Positions 1-8,008 of a stretch of 13,154 nt of DNA are shown one piece after another. A program made the position numbers and the translations under genes. Numbering within the stretch: position 1 is the stretch's first letter; each line of letters begins with the position of its first letter. Where the stretch lies: positions 1-13,154 of the forward strand of contig JBDGSI010000018.1 in NCBI GenBank assembly GCA_042217615.1, read 5' to 3'. This stretch comes from JBDGSM01 sp042217615 (GTDB taxonomy: Archaea > Nanohalarchaeota > Nanosalinia > Nanosalinales > Nanosalinaceae). The notes beneath the pieces are model-generated. The model was not told the DNA's origin and searched no databases. It saw only the letters and a list, made by a program, of their open reading frames with translations.

Positions 1-603
1 GAGAACCTTCTGTCAGCTGTAGATGAAACAGAAGACGCACAGGACGCAATGATTCACCTTGCAGAGATCGTTGAGACTCAAGATACGTTGAGCTATTCGT
101 CAGAACAGGTATTCAAGGGGGTGATAGAGTATTTACTGGACCATAGAGAACACATGGATGATAGAGCACTTGAACTTAAGAGAAGTCAAGACGAACTTGA
201 GGAGGTAATAGAGGATTATTCAGGTTCTTCTGGAGGCCTTTCTAGGAGGCAGGTTCTTGCAGGTTTATGTGCTGCTGGAGCTTTTGGGACTGGTGCTGCT
301 GTTGGCGGCGGTATTCTCGGTATTGGGTTGACCAGTGATGGTTATCAGACTGAGGAGATGTATGGTTGGAATAGGATAGATGATGCTCTTTCTGATGGAC
401 AGGAAGAGAGTATTGAGGAAGTTGCTGAGGAGAATGGTTTTTCTGTGGAGGATTTAGAGTATTCTCCTGAGTCTGATGGGCATATTGTTGTCTATAAGCC
501 TACTGAGCATGGGTACAAACCGATAGCTGAGACCTTGGATAATGACTTTGAAGGCGAGATAGAGAAAGGCCTGGTTGAAAGAATATATGATAGTCTTGTA
601 TGA
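1..603 (+). CDS. Acidic protein with internal twin-arginine-like motif and one hydrophobic segment (5' partial)
   Basis: I do not recognise this gene. The reading frame is open from base 1 (it reads ENLLSAVDETEDAQDA before the first ATG at 49), so the true start probably lies left of the window and the ATG at 49 is only an internal option. The stop is TGA at 601-603. Counting from the ATG at 49, residues 1-60 are charged and helical (coiled-coil-like, rich in E, D, K and R). Then comes SRRQVL at 65-70, which fits the Tat consensus S-R-R-x-F-L, followed by an Ala/Gly-rich hydrophobic stretch at about 69-94. The last 90 residues are an acidic domain with no Cys. Two readings are possible: a Tat-exported small acidic domain with a long n-region (perhaps starting at the ATG at 154), or a protein anchored by one membrane segment with an intracellular helical part. 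Codons are strongly T/G-ending, like the 5' part of the next gene, which begins 48 bases downstream without a visible promoter, so the two may be co-transcribed. Confidence 0.75.
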   Translation, partial: ENLLSAVDETEDAQDAMIHLAEIVETQDTLSYSSEQVFKGVIEYLLDHREHMDDRALELKRSQDELEEVIEDYSGSSGGLSRRQVLAGLCAAGAFGTGAAVGGGILGIGLTSDGYQTEEMYGWNRIDDALSDGQEESIEEVAEENGFSVEDLEYSPESDGHIVVYKPTEHGYKPIAETLDNDFEGEIEKGLVERIYDSLV

Positions 604-651
604 AAAGAGGTGGAAAAGGTTTTGAACTTTGAGATTCAACGAAAAGGTACG

Positions 652-3600
652 ATGAACGTGAATGGTTTGAAGAAAGGCCTTTGTGGAAAGTTTTTACTGG
701 TTCTAACTGTTTTAATGCTTTTTACCGGTCTTTCAGCTGCTGCTACGTGCAAGATTACGTCTGAAACTCCTGAGAAGGTTGAAGTAGGAGATACTTTCAA
801 GTTTTCTGGAAAAGTACAGGTAGAGGACTCCGGTGTCCTAGGCTTCTTTAATCCGCCAGAGCTTGAGGCAATAAAGATAGATAGGCAAGCTGACATGGGT
901 TGGATAACAGTAAAAAGTAAGGATAGCGGTGAGAACTTCTGTGCAGGCACAGAATGCAGTATTGAAGGAGCTTTAGGCGGGGAGGTAAGTTCTCCTGGGA
1001 AAGTTACTTACAGGGTTCAAGGCCTTCAGGATGGTGACTGGGTTCCAGATAACAAGGAATCATGTAGGACGACAGTCCGGTTTACTTCAGGTAAGGAAGG
1101 GGATGAAGGCCTTTCGAGAAGTATAGTTTTTGATTTACCTGGTTCTGTGAACGTTGGTGTTGGTTCTGTTGCTGTTGCTGCTGAGGTTGAAGGCAGTGAT
1201 TTGTATGGGGATTTCAAGTTGAAGTATTACAGGCAGAGGGATTCTGGTTCAAGTTATCATCCTTCTTACAGCCCTGATTTCACTGAGGTGGCAAGTAAGA
1301 GTTACTGTTCAGGAAGTTCTTGCAGGGTTTCAGGCAGTTTCACTCCTGGTTCGGCGGGAACGTATGTTTTCAAGGCTGTTTACAGTGAGGGAGGTGAGAC
1401 TGTTTCGGATACTGCTACTGTCCAGGTTAAGGAAACAAAGGATAGTTCTCCGGAGGAAGATGGTGGAGAGAGTGATGGAGGCTCCGAGGACTCTGAGGAT
1501 TCCGGTGGTTCGGGGAAGGATCTCAAGTTAACCGATGTTGGTATAGATAATCAGGTTGTAAGGCCTGGCGAAAAGGTTACTTTTTCAGCCATGGCTGAGA
1601 ACACAGGAGTAGATAGTATTTACCCGTTTATTCACTGGAGGATCAATAAGTGGTCGATAGGTAGGTCCTATGATGGTGCTTTAAAGTCTTATGATGGTCC
1701 TCAGAGGTATGAGAAAACGTTCACTTATGACGAGATTGTTAATCACTATGACGATGTTGATCTAATGTTTGATACGTGGTACACGGTCAGTGCAGCTAGT
1801 TCTACGGGTGTAGAGGCGGAAGGGCCGCAGATAAAGTTCAGGAAAGCGGAGGATGATGGGTCTGAAACGGTTACTGATGCAAGTATCGGTTCGGTGTGGG
1901 CTTCTCCGGATAGGGTAAGTAAAGGAGGGGAGGTAGAGTTGAATGCTGATATATCTACGGAGGGTATTGTAGGAGGATTTGATGTAAAGTTTTACTCAGG
2001 AAGCAGCCTGCTTGCAACTTATCCCGTAGACCAGAGCTCAGGGTACCAGGGTTCCTCTACAGATTTCACGGCGTCAGAAACTGTTTCCTGGAGCAAACTG
2101 GAACGGAAAACAGGTACAGGTACAAAAGACCTGACTGTAAAGGTAGTTGAAAGATCTACAGGAAGCGCTCTTGCATCGAAAACAAAGACCGAATTATTCA
2201 CGGTAGAGAAAGAAGAGCAGGATACAGAAGAGGTAAGAATTAACTCTGTAACGGTTTCAGAATCCAGGCTAGGGAAAGAAGGATCTACAAAGATAACAAC
2301 AGATATTGAAACAGCTGGAAAGGAACCTGACTTCAAACTGTTTATTGGAGGGAAACAGGTAGCTTTCGAGAGAAAAGTCAGTGACGGAGAAATAACCAAG
2401 TTTTTCAACCAGCAACAGCTTCTTGACGAAGGCCTTCAGAAAGGAAAATCCTACAAGGTAGAAGCAAAACTTTATACACCTGCAGAAATCAAGCAGAGAG
2501 AGGCTGACAAACAGTTGACACTGGTTGAAAGCTCTGACACAGGAAGAAAGTTCAGTATATCTGATCTTTCCTCAGGTAAGTCTTCAGTAGCCAGCAGCGA
2601 TGCTGTAAAGTTCAGTGTCGATATAGAGGCCTTTAAACAGGTTGATAACTGGCAGGTAGACTTCTTTGTTGACGGTAAACGTGTTGAACAGTCAGTTAAT
2701 CCTTTGCCGTATCTGGGAGAAGGTGAAAGCGAAGAGGCCTCAGTCTATGTAAACTGGGAGCAGTTGAAGGATATGGGATTGGAAACCGGTGCAAACCATG
2801 ATCTCAGGGTTGAGGTGACAGGAGATGGAACCACTAAGGAGTTAAGTCAGAGAGATGCTTTCTACCTCGAAGAAGAGTCAAGGCCTGAAGTCGGAGCTGA
2901 GTTTGTAGTAAGCCCTGACCCTGCGTTTGTAGGAGAGCAGGTTAACTTTACAGCTTCCGGCAGCTACAGTTCTGAAGGAGGAATTGACGAGTACCGGTGG
3001 AGTATTGAAGGGGTTCAAGACAGTGTTTACGGCGAGGAAATCACTCATACTTTCGAAGAACCAGGTTACTACACCGTTGAGTTAAAGGTAAGTAGTGGAG
3101 AGGTCAGCGACAGTTATGAAGATACTTTAAGAGTAAAGCCTAGGCCTGAAACCTGTAACCTGGAGGTAACGGATTTCAGTGTTCCTGAAACTGTTTCAGG
3201 AGGAGAGAAAGCGGATGTATCTGTTAAGGTAGAGAATACAGGCGGTGAAAGAGAAACTGTTGATGTAGAGTTTGACTCTGTAGGCGGTGAAAGCTCTGAG
3301 CACGGAGAGATTGCGCCTGGAGATGCTGAAACGTTTACAGCTTCTCTCGAACATATCAGGAACGGTTATATCTCCGTGGACGTAGTTGACCGGAGCGGAG
3401 AATGCGGTACAGTAAGCAGATCAGGCTATGTCAGAGTTTTGGCAGGTGATGGAGACGGTGATGAGGATAATGACGATGAGGAGGATGATGGAAGTACAGG
3501 GAATTTAAGGCCTTCTGCCTCCTTCAGTTACAGTCCTTCGCAGCCAGAGACAGGTGACTCTGTCAGCTTTGATGCCTCGGCAAGCAATGACCAGGATGGA

Positions 3601-5778
3601 AGGGTTGTGGAGTACAGCTGGTACTTTGGAGATGGATCGACAGCTAACGGTAAAACGCCGGTGCATAGCTTCACTCCAGGTAGCTACAATGTCCAGTTAG
3701 TAGTTGAAGACAACGAAGGGAAGACAAGCTCCACTACAAGAACTGTAAACGTAGGTGAGGAGCCAGCGGTCTGCGGAATAGACGCAGGCAGCCTTAAACT
3801 TCAGAACAGCTTCATAGAATCCGGTTCCAGCACAGAAGCCAGTTTCAAAATATATAACACAGGAGAGCCGCAGAAAGTAAAGGCCTCCATCAGCCTGGAC
3901 CTGGAGGAAGTCAAGTCCAGAACCTTTACCCTGGGCAGCGGTGAAACCAGGACGTTCAAGGCCTCTGTCTCGCCTTTGAGAACAGGTCTTGTAACTTCTG
4001 AACTCAAAACTATTGGGCCGCCCTGCGGAGGGAAGACTTTCCAGTCCTCGCAGACAGTAAGAACTTACCCGGGAGATACTGGAGAAAAGCCTGATAAAAC
4101 AGGTCTGAGAGTAAAAGTCAGGAACAGCGACGGCAGAAGAATCAACGATGCAAGAATAACAGCTGAAGGCCCTGAAGGAACAGTTACACGGTACACAACA
4201 GGTGGAGAAAAATTCTTCGACCTTGGAGAAGGAAGCTATACTCTAGAAGTATACAAAGACGGCTACAACTCTGAAGAGAGAACGGTACAGGTTTCAGGCC
4301 TTGAAACAGTTACAGTCTACCTGGACAGGGTTGAATCCTCCACAGGCAGCTTCAAGGCAGTTGTAAAGGATGGAGAAGGAGAAAGACTGGAGGATGCAGA
4401 AGTAGAGGTAGATGGAGAAACCAGGGAGACAGGTATCGATGGAGAAACTTTCTTCCGGTTGGAACCAGGTACTTACTCCGTAAAGGCCTCGAAACAGGAT
4501 TATGGCTCCAGGCACAGCCAGGTAGAGATAAGGGAAGGGAAGAGAACCCGGAAAGTGTTCAGACTTTACAGATCGGGGCCTGAAATCAAAGAGGTCTCAC
4601 ATACAGGAACTATCTGCCGGGGAGGAGTCCTCAAAGCCAATGTAAAGGTAGAGAACACAGGGTCCAGCAGCGAATACATAACACTGAAAGGGGAAGGCCT
4701 CAACTCTCAGGACTCTAAATCCTTCAGCTTAGAAGCAGATGGAACTGTTTCCAAAACGCTTTACTTCACAAACGTTCAGGGAGACGGAGAGGAAGAGTTC
4801 ACAGTCAGTATAGAGCAAACCGGAGAAAAAGTTACAGAGACGGTTGACGTCAACTCATGTCTTACGCAGGCAGGAAAGGCCTCACAGATCTCAATGAGTG
4901 TCAGCTACCCGGTTCAGAACCAGAAAGCAGTAGTAGGAGATATGGTAAAGGTCAGCGGCTACGTAGACGGGGTGAAAGGCAAAACAACTGTTGACATCAA
5001 GATAGGAGGTGAGGTCAAGGCCTCCACAACCACAGATCCTGGAGGATACTTCCAGACATGGGTGACGGCTACCGAAGTAGGCTCCCACGTAATCAAGGCA
5101 GAGACAAAGGGAGCTCAGGACTCAAGACCTATCAACGTTGTTCCAACTGCTCAGGTAACAGGAATAGAAGCACCTGTAAAGGTCTTTGAAGCACAGGAAT
5201 TCCAGGTATGTGCTCAGGTAAGCTCTCAGGTAACACCGGAGGTAGTCCTGATAAGAGATGGAGAAGTTCTTACAACCAGGAAGGAAAGCGGAAAAGTATG
5301 CTTCCAGAGAAAAGCCCGTCAACCAGGCCTCCATGAATACAAGATAGCAGCACTGACATCAGGACCGGGCGATGCCTCATCCACAACTGTAGAAGTACTG
5401 AAAATGATGGAAGAGGCCTCAAGCTTCCCAGGACAGATAGCCTCAGTCGAATCAGGCTCCGGAATGGTCAAAGTAGAGCTCTACAACAATAACAGCCAGC
5501 AGAAAACATACAATGCACGGCTTAAAGGCCTTCCATCCACATGGATCTCTCAGTCAGAGAAGAAGACAATCCTGAATCCTGGAGAAAAAGAAACAATCTA
5601 CTTCTACCTTACACCCCAGGAAGAAGGAAGCTACAGACCTGATATACAGGTAACTGCGGAAGGAGAAACAGTCTACACCGAGAAACTTGACGTAATAACA
5701 GGAGGTACGAAAAAACCTCAAACAGAGAAAACCTTCTTCCAGGCAGTAGTTCAAGGCCTTTCCTCATTCTTCCGGTAA
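652..5778 (+). CDS. Giant secreted multidomain beta-sandwich protein (Ig-like, CARDB-like, PKD, carboxypeptidase-regulatory/PEGA-like)
   Basis: A large extracellular protein of about 1,708 residues. I chose ATG 652 because a Sec signal peptide starts there: MNVNGLKKGLCGK, a hydrophobic core FLLVLTVLMLF, and a likely cut near SAAA. A GTG at 610 in the same frame adds 14 residues, and AGGT at 645-648 could serve as ribosome site. Approximate domains by residue: Ig-like with Cys (32-155), Ig-like (156-261), acidic Ser/Gly/Asp/Glu linker (262-291), CARDB/Ig-like units (292-398, 404-521, 527-628, 633-739), degenerate PKD (744-830), CARDB-like with terminal Cys residues (835-930), a Ca-site-like acidic run (932-951), canonical PKD with YSWYFGDGS and HSFTPGSYNV (953-1035), CARDB-like (1040-1142), two carboxypeptidase-regulatory/PEGA-like domains in tandem (1150-1227 and 1232-1308), CARDB-like (1309-1404), Ig-like units (1412-1500 and 1500-1584), and NEW3-like (1588-1683). 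There is no C-terminal membrane helix; it ends in a short amphipathic FFQAVVQGLSSFFR. Domain families were assigned by eye. No catalytic domain is visible, so an adhesin, scaffold or surface-layer role is inference. Confidence 0.9.
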   Translation: MNVNGLKKGLCGKFLLVLTVLMLFTGLSAAATCKITSETPEKVEVGDTFKFSGKVQVEDSGVLGFFNPPELEAIKIDRQADMGWITVKSKDSGENFCAGTECSIEGALGGEVSSPGKVTYRVQGLQDGDWVPDNKESCRTTVRFTSGKEGDEGLSRSIVFDLPGSVNVGVGSVAVAAEVEGSDLYGDFKLKYYRQRDSGSSYHPSYSPDFTEVASKSYCSGSSCRVSGSFTPGSAGTYVFKAVYSEGGETVSDTATVQVKETKDSSPEEDGGESDGGSEDSEDSGGSGKDLKLTDVGIDNQVVRPGEKVTFSAMAENTGVDSIYPFIHWRINKWSIGRSYDGALKSYDGPQRYEKTFTYDEIVNHYDDVDLMFDTWYTVSAASSTGVEAEGPQIKFRKAEDDGSETVTDASIGSVWASPDRVSKGGEVELNADISTEGIVGGFDVKFYSGSSLLATYPVDQSSGYQGSSTDFTASETVSWSKLERKTGTGTKDLTVKVVERSTGSALASKTKTELFTVEKEEQDTEEVRINSVTVSESRLGKEGSTKITTDIETAGKEPDFKLFIGGKQVAFERKVSDGEITKFFNQQQLLDEGLQKGKSYKVEAKLYTPAEIKQREADKQLTLVESSDTGRKFSISDLSSGKSSVASSDAVKFSVDIEAFKQVDNWQVDFFVDGKRVEQSVNPLPYLGEGESEEASVYVNWEQLKDMGLETGANHDLRVEVTGDGTTKELSQRDAFYLEEESRPEVGAEFVVSPDPAFVGEQVNFTASGSYSSEGGIDEYRWSIEGVQDSVYGEEITHTFEEPGYYTVELKVSSGEVSDSYEDTLRVKPRPETCNLEVTDFSVPETVSGGEKADVSVKVENTGGERETVDVEFDSVGGESSEHGEIAPGDAETFTASLEHIRNGYISVDVVDRSGECGTVSRSGYVRVLAGDGDGDEDNDDEEDDGSTGNLRPSASFSYSPSQPETGDSVSFDASASNDQDGRVVEYSWYFGDGSTANGKTPVHSFTPGSYNVQLVVEDNEGKTSSTTRTVNVGEEPAVCGIDAGSLKLQNSFIESGSSTEASFKIYNTGEPQKVKASISLDLEEVKSRTFTLGSGETRTFKASVSPLRTGLVTSELKTIGPPCGGKTFQSSQTVRTYPGDTGEKPDKTGLRVKVRNSDGRRINDARITAEGPEGTVTRYTTGGEKFFDLGEGSYTLEVYKDGYNSEERTVQVSGLETVTVYLDRVESSTGSFKAVVKDGEGERLEDAEVEVDGETRETGIDGETFFRLEPGTYSVKASKQDYGSRHSQVEIREGKRTRKVFRLYRSGPEIKEVSHTGTICRGGVLKANVKVENTGSSSEYITLKGEGLNSQDSKSFSLEADGTVSKTLYFTNVQGDGEEEFTVSIEQTGEKVTETVDVNSCLTQAGKASQISMSVSYPVQNQKAVVGDMVKVSGYVDGVKGKTTVDIKIGGEVKASTTTDPGGYFQTWVTATEVGSHVIKAETKGAQDSRPINVVPTAQVTGIEAPVKVFEAQEFQVCAQVSSQVTPEVVLIRDGEVLTTRKESGKVCFQRKARQPGLHEYKIAALTSGPGDASSTTVEVLKMMEEASSFPGQIASVESGSGMVKVELYNNNSQQKTYNARLKGLPSTWISQSEKKTILNPGEKETIYFYLTPQEEGSYRPDIQVTAEGETVYTEKLDVITGGTKKPQTEKTFFQAVVQGLSSFFR

Positions 5779-5827
5779 GGTCTTCAAATATTCTTTTCAC
5801 CGGTTCGGGGTTTTACAACTATCGACT
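5779..5827 (+). terminator. Possible T-rich terminator after the giant protein gene
   Basis: Directly after the stop codon the sequence has short T-rich runs (attcttttc at about 5790-5798, then ggggtttt at about 5808-5815) with no strong hairpin. Archaeal termination often uses such U-rich tracts. Position and efficiency are uncertain, and read-through into the next gene is possible, although that gene has its own promoter. Confidence 0.3.
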
Positions 5828-5865
5828 AATATAAAAGATTTGGTAATGGTGTTATTATATGGTGA
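5828..5865 (+). promoter_or_regulatory. Archaeal TATA promoter and Shine-Dalgarno site for the 583-residue surface protein gene
   Basis: The sequence aatataaaag at 5828-5837 is a good archaeal TATA box. Placing the start of transcription about 26 bases downstream, near 5858, leaves a leader of about 17 bases. That leader contains GGTGA at 5861-5865, which matches the archaeal anti-Shine-Dalgarno sequence and lies nine bases before ATG 5875. This supports 5875 over the second in-frame ATG at 5884. A second AT-rich stretch (ttattatat, 5852-5860) is too close to the start codon to act as its TATA box. The transcription start is inferred. Confidence 0.6.
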
Positions 5866-5874
5866 CAATTCCAC

Positions 5875-7626
5875 ATGAACGGTATGAATAAACTTGTACT
5901 ACTTGGAACAGTTTTGACGTTTACAGCGGCTTTTGCCGCTGCAAGCCCTGCGGACCTATCTATATTTCCTCAAAGCTCCAGTGTAAGAATAGATTCTTTC
6001 ACTTCTTTCGAGGTTGAGCTTGAGAATACGGGTCCGGTTATGGATGAATACTCTTTATCTGCTTCAGATGCTTCCGCTGTCTCTATTGCTCCGAGACAGG
6101 TTGAGTTGGAGCCAGGAGAATCTGAGGTTGTAAATGTTTGGTACAATCCTGATACCGGGAAGGAAGCGGGCCGGTACAGTATGGCGATCACCGCTACTTC
6201 ACAGGCTACAGGTAAGAAGTACTCGGTTGACGCAGCTGTAGAGGTAATTAAGGAGCATAAAGTCGATGTAGAAGTAATGGAATCTTCCAAGACGGCGTGT
6301 CTTGGAGAGAAGAAGACATATACTGTCGAAGTCACAAACGATGGAATCCAGAAAGAACAGTTCAAACTTTCCTCCGAAGTCGGAGAGTTCACAACCCGTA
6401 AAATGACTTTAGAAGACGGGGAAACCGTGACAACAAAACTCATTGTCTCATCGAACAAACCCGTTCAGAAAACATTCAACGTGGTAGCAGCATCAACAAA
6501 AAGCTACGCACAAGACATTCAAGCAGTAGAATTCAACTCAGAAACCTGCTACGCTTCAGAAGTAGTAGTCAACCCTGGCCAGAAAAGAGCAGCAGCAGGA
6601 ACAACAGCAGAGTTCAATGTAACAGTCAGGAACGAAGGAACAAAACAAGACGAATTCACGCTGAAAACAAGTCGGGGAGAACTGGAAAAGACAACTCTTG
6701 AAATCCCGGCAAAAGAATCAAAAACAACACAGCTACAGATCAAGCCGACAGAAAAAGGAAAAATAAACGTAGAAATAACGGCAAAATCAGAAGTAACATC
6801 TAAAGACACTGCAACAGTCCAGGCCTACAACGGCATGGACATGAACCTGTCCACAAACACGGTTACAACCTGTGAAAACACAACAGAAACAACACAGATA
6901 ACAGTAAAAAACACAGGAAAAGCCAGGGAAACATACACACTCAAAACAGACACAGGAAAACTTGGAACCAAAGAAGTAACGCTGAGACCAGGTCAGAAAA
7001 AACAGGTAGGCCTTACAGTCGACACAGCAGAAACAGGGATAGGACAGGTAAACTACAAGGTAGAGGTAAAGGCCTCAAGCTTCGGAAAACCTGTTAAGAC
7101 GGTAGAGGGACAGGTAAACGTGGAGAACTGCTACGACCTGCGGATGAGCATTGTTCCTGAAGTAGCAAGTGCAGGAGAGAACAGAAGCCAGATTTACGAG
7201 GTCAGGCTTGAAAACACAGGTACCAAGGAAAACACCTACAAACTGGCCTACGAAGGACCTTCCTGGATCTCAATCAAAGACAGAGAAAGCGATGAAGACC
7301 AGAGAACAGTTACAGTCCAGCCTGGGGAAACAGGATTCGCAGACATCTACGCAGGAATTCCATTCCAGAAAAAAGGAGAAGTCAAGATCACAGCAACAGC
7401 AGTCGGCAAAGAAATCAAGAAATCAGAGACAGTCAAACTAGTCATAGGAAAAGACATCAAAAAAGCAATCAAAGACGACAAAGGCTCAATCACAGGAAGA
7501 TTCACAGAAAAAGCCTCAAACCTGGCCGACACACTAACAGCCAGTAACACAGCAGGAAAAGCAGCAATAGCAATCATCACAGGCCTAATCCTCACAGCAG
7601 CAATTCTCTACAGAGAATGGAAGTAA
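5875..7626 (+). CDS. Membrane-anchored surface protein with five NEW3/CARDB-like beta-sandwich domains
   Basis: A 583-residue cell-surface protein. Residues 1-23 are a Sec signal peptide (hydrophobic LVLLGTVLTFTAAFAAA, likely cut just after it). Five domains of about 95 residues follow (about 24-126, 128-225, 226-318, 320-420, 421-525), each with the NEW3/COG1470-type pattern of an N-T-G or N-x-G turn (ENTG, TNDG, RNEG, KNTG, ENTG) followed by a P/E-G-E/Q-like turn before a strand. The only four Cys are at 142, 225, 333 and 419, at the edges of domains 2 and 4, which suggests one disulfide in each. A linker rich in Lys, Asp and Ser (about 526-560) leads to a membrane helix AAIAIITGLILTAAILY at 563-579 and a short positive tail REWK, so the domains should face outside. 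It follows the giant secreted protein gene by 96 bases on the same strand and has its own promoter. It could hold a secreted partner at the cell surface, but that is inference. No enzyme motif is seen. Confidence 0.9.
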   Translation: MNGMNKLVLLGTVLTFTAAFAAASPADLSIFPQSSSVRIDSFTSFEVELENTGPVMDEYSLSASDASAVSIAPRQVELEPGESEVVNVWYNPDTGKEAGRYSMAITATSQATGKKYSVDAAVEVIKEHKVDVEVMESSKTACLGEKKTYTVEVTNDGIQKEQFKLSSEVGEFTTRKMTLEDGETVTTKLIVSSNKPVQKTFNVVAASTKSYAQDIQAVEFNSETCYASEVVVNPGQKRAAAGTTAEFNVTVRNEGTKQDEFTLKTSRGELEKTTLEIPAKESKTTQLQIKPTEKGKINVEITAKSEVTSKDTATVQAYNGMDMNLSTNTVTTCENTTETTQITVKNTGKARETYTLKTDTGKLGTKEVTLRPGQKKQVGLTVDTAETGIGQVNYKVEVKASSFGKPVKTVEGQVNVENCYDLRMSIVPEVASAGENRSQIYEVRLENTGTKENTYKLAYEGPSWISIKDRESDEDQRTVTVQPGETGFADIYAGIPFQKKGEVKITATAVGKEIKKSETVKLVIGKDIKKAIKDDKGSITGRFTEKASNLADTLTASNTAGKAAIAIITGLILTAAILYREWK

Positions 7627-7639
7627 AAAGGCCTTCTTC

Positions 7640-7695
7640 CAACACATTTACTCTCTTCTTTTCTTCCCCTCATCTTTCTACAACTTTTTGAGACA
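7640..7695 (+). terminator. Polypyrimidine/U-rich terminator region after the anchored surface protein gene
   Basis: Beginning about 14 bases after the stop codon, the plus strand is a long pyrimidine-rich tract with several T runs (ctcttcttttcttcccctc at about 7651-7669, and cttttt at about 7684-7689). This fits a factor-dependent archaeal terminator. There is no stable stem-loop. Confidence 0.4.
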
Positions 7696-7984
7696 CGGTT
7701 TCAAAAATGGGGATTTAGGACACAGAAAAAATTCTCTCCAATACCCTTCTCATCAGAAATCACAACAGATACTACTCCCTATTACTATACATTAGGTAAA
7801 GGCTTTACGGGAAAAACCTGTCTTCGCCACTTCTCAAGAACTTGGATGCTCTGCGGTTTACACAGTTCTATCTAACCAGCTAAAATACTGCAGATAAGCT
7901 CTAAGAAATTCACAGGTTTAACTGGTTGAAGAGGAAAGGCCTTCCCAGGTCCAGTTCTGCTTCAAAACAGGAAGATTAAGGAAA

Positions 7985-8008
7985 AGAAATAGTGTTGGAA
8001 TAAAAATC
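7985..8008 (-). terminator. Short T-rich terminator downstream of the lipoprotein operon
   Basis: Read on the minus strand, the stop codon at 8009-8011 is followed within a few bases by a run of five T (8002-8006) and further T-rich sequence to about 7985. This fits a U-tract archaeal terminator at the end of the three-gene lipoprotein operon. Confidence 0.35.

Larger units (their letters stand above)
7627..8008. other. Gene-free convergent intergenic region (382 bases)
   Basis: This gap lies between the 3' ends of two convergent transcription units. I see T-rich terminator-like sequence at both ends, two copies of AGGCCT (7629-7634 and 7937-7942, the second inside a near-perfect inverted repeat ggaaaggccttcc), and no convincing coding frame, tRNA or known RNA gene in the middle. 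A small unstructured RNA cannot be excluded. Confidence 0.55.

Noticed and set aside
244..269. AGGAGG followed by an ATG at 267 as an internal gene start
   Set aside because: The AGGAGG encodes the Arg-Arg pair of the Tat-like motif, and the ATG is out of frame and opens an implausible Cys/Trp-rich peptide.
610..612. GTG as start of the giant protein gene
   Set aside because: It would place 14 polar residues before a normal signal peptide that begins at ATG 652. It cannot be fully excluded.
4105..4573. CRISPR-like or DNA-level tandem repeat at the two carboxypeptidase-regulatory/PEGA-like domains
   Set aside because: The similarity is at protein-fold level only; no direct DNA repeats of useful length are visible.
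5970..6458. Minus-strand open frame of 162 codons inside the anchored surface protein gene
   Set aside because: Shadow of the plus-strand gene: Ser/Thr/Val-rich with no recognisable pattern, opposite a gene with clear domains.
7800..7990. Possible tRNA or small RNA gene in the convergent gap
   Set aside because: No TpsiC-like GGTTCGA, no cloverleaf arms, and no box C/D pair could be found. Short inverted repeats there are centred on AGGCCT copies.
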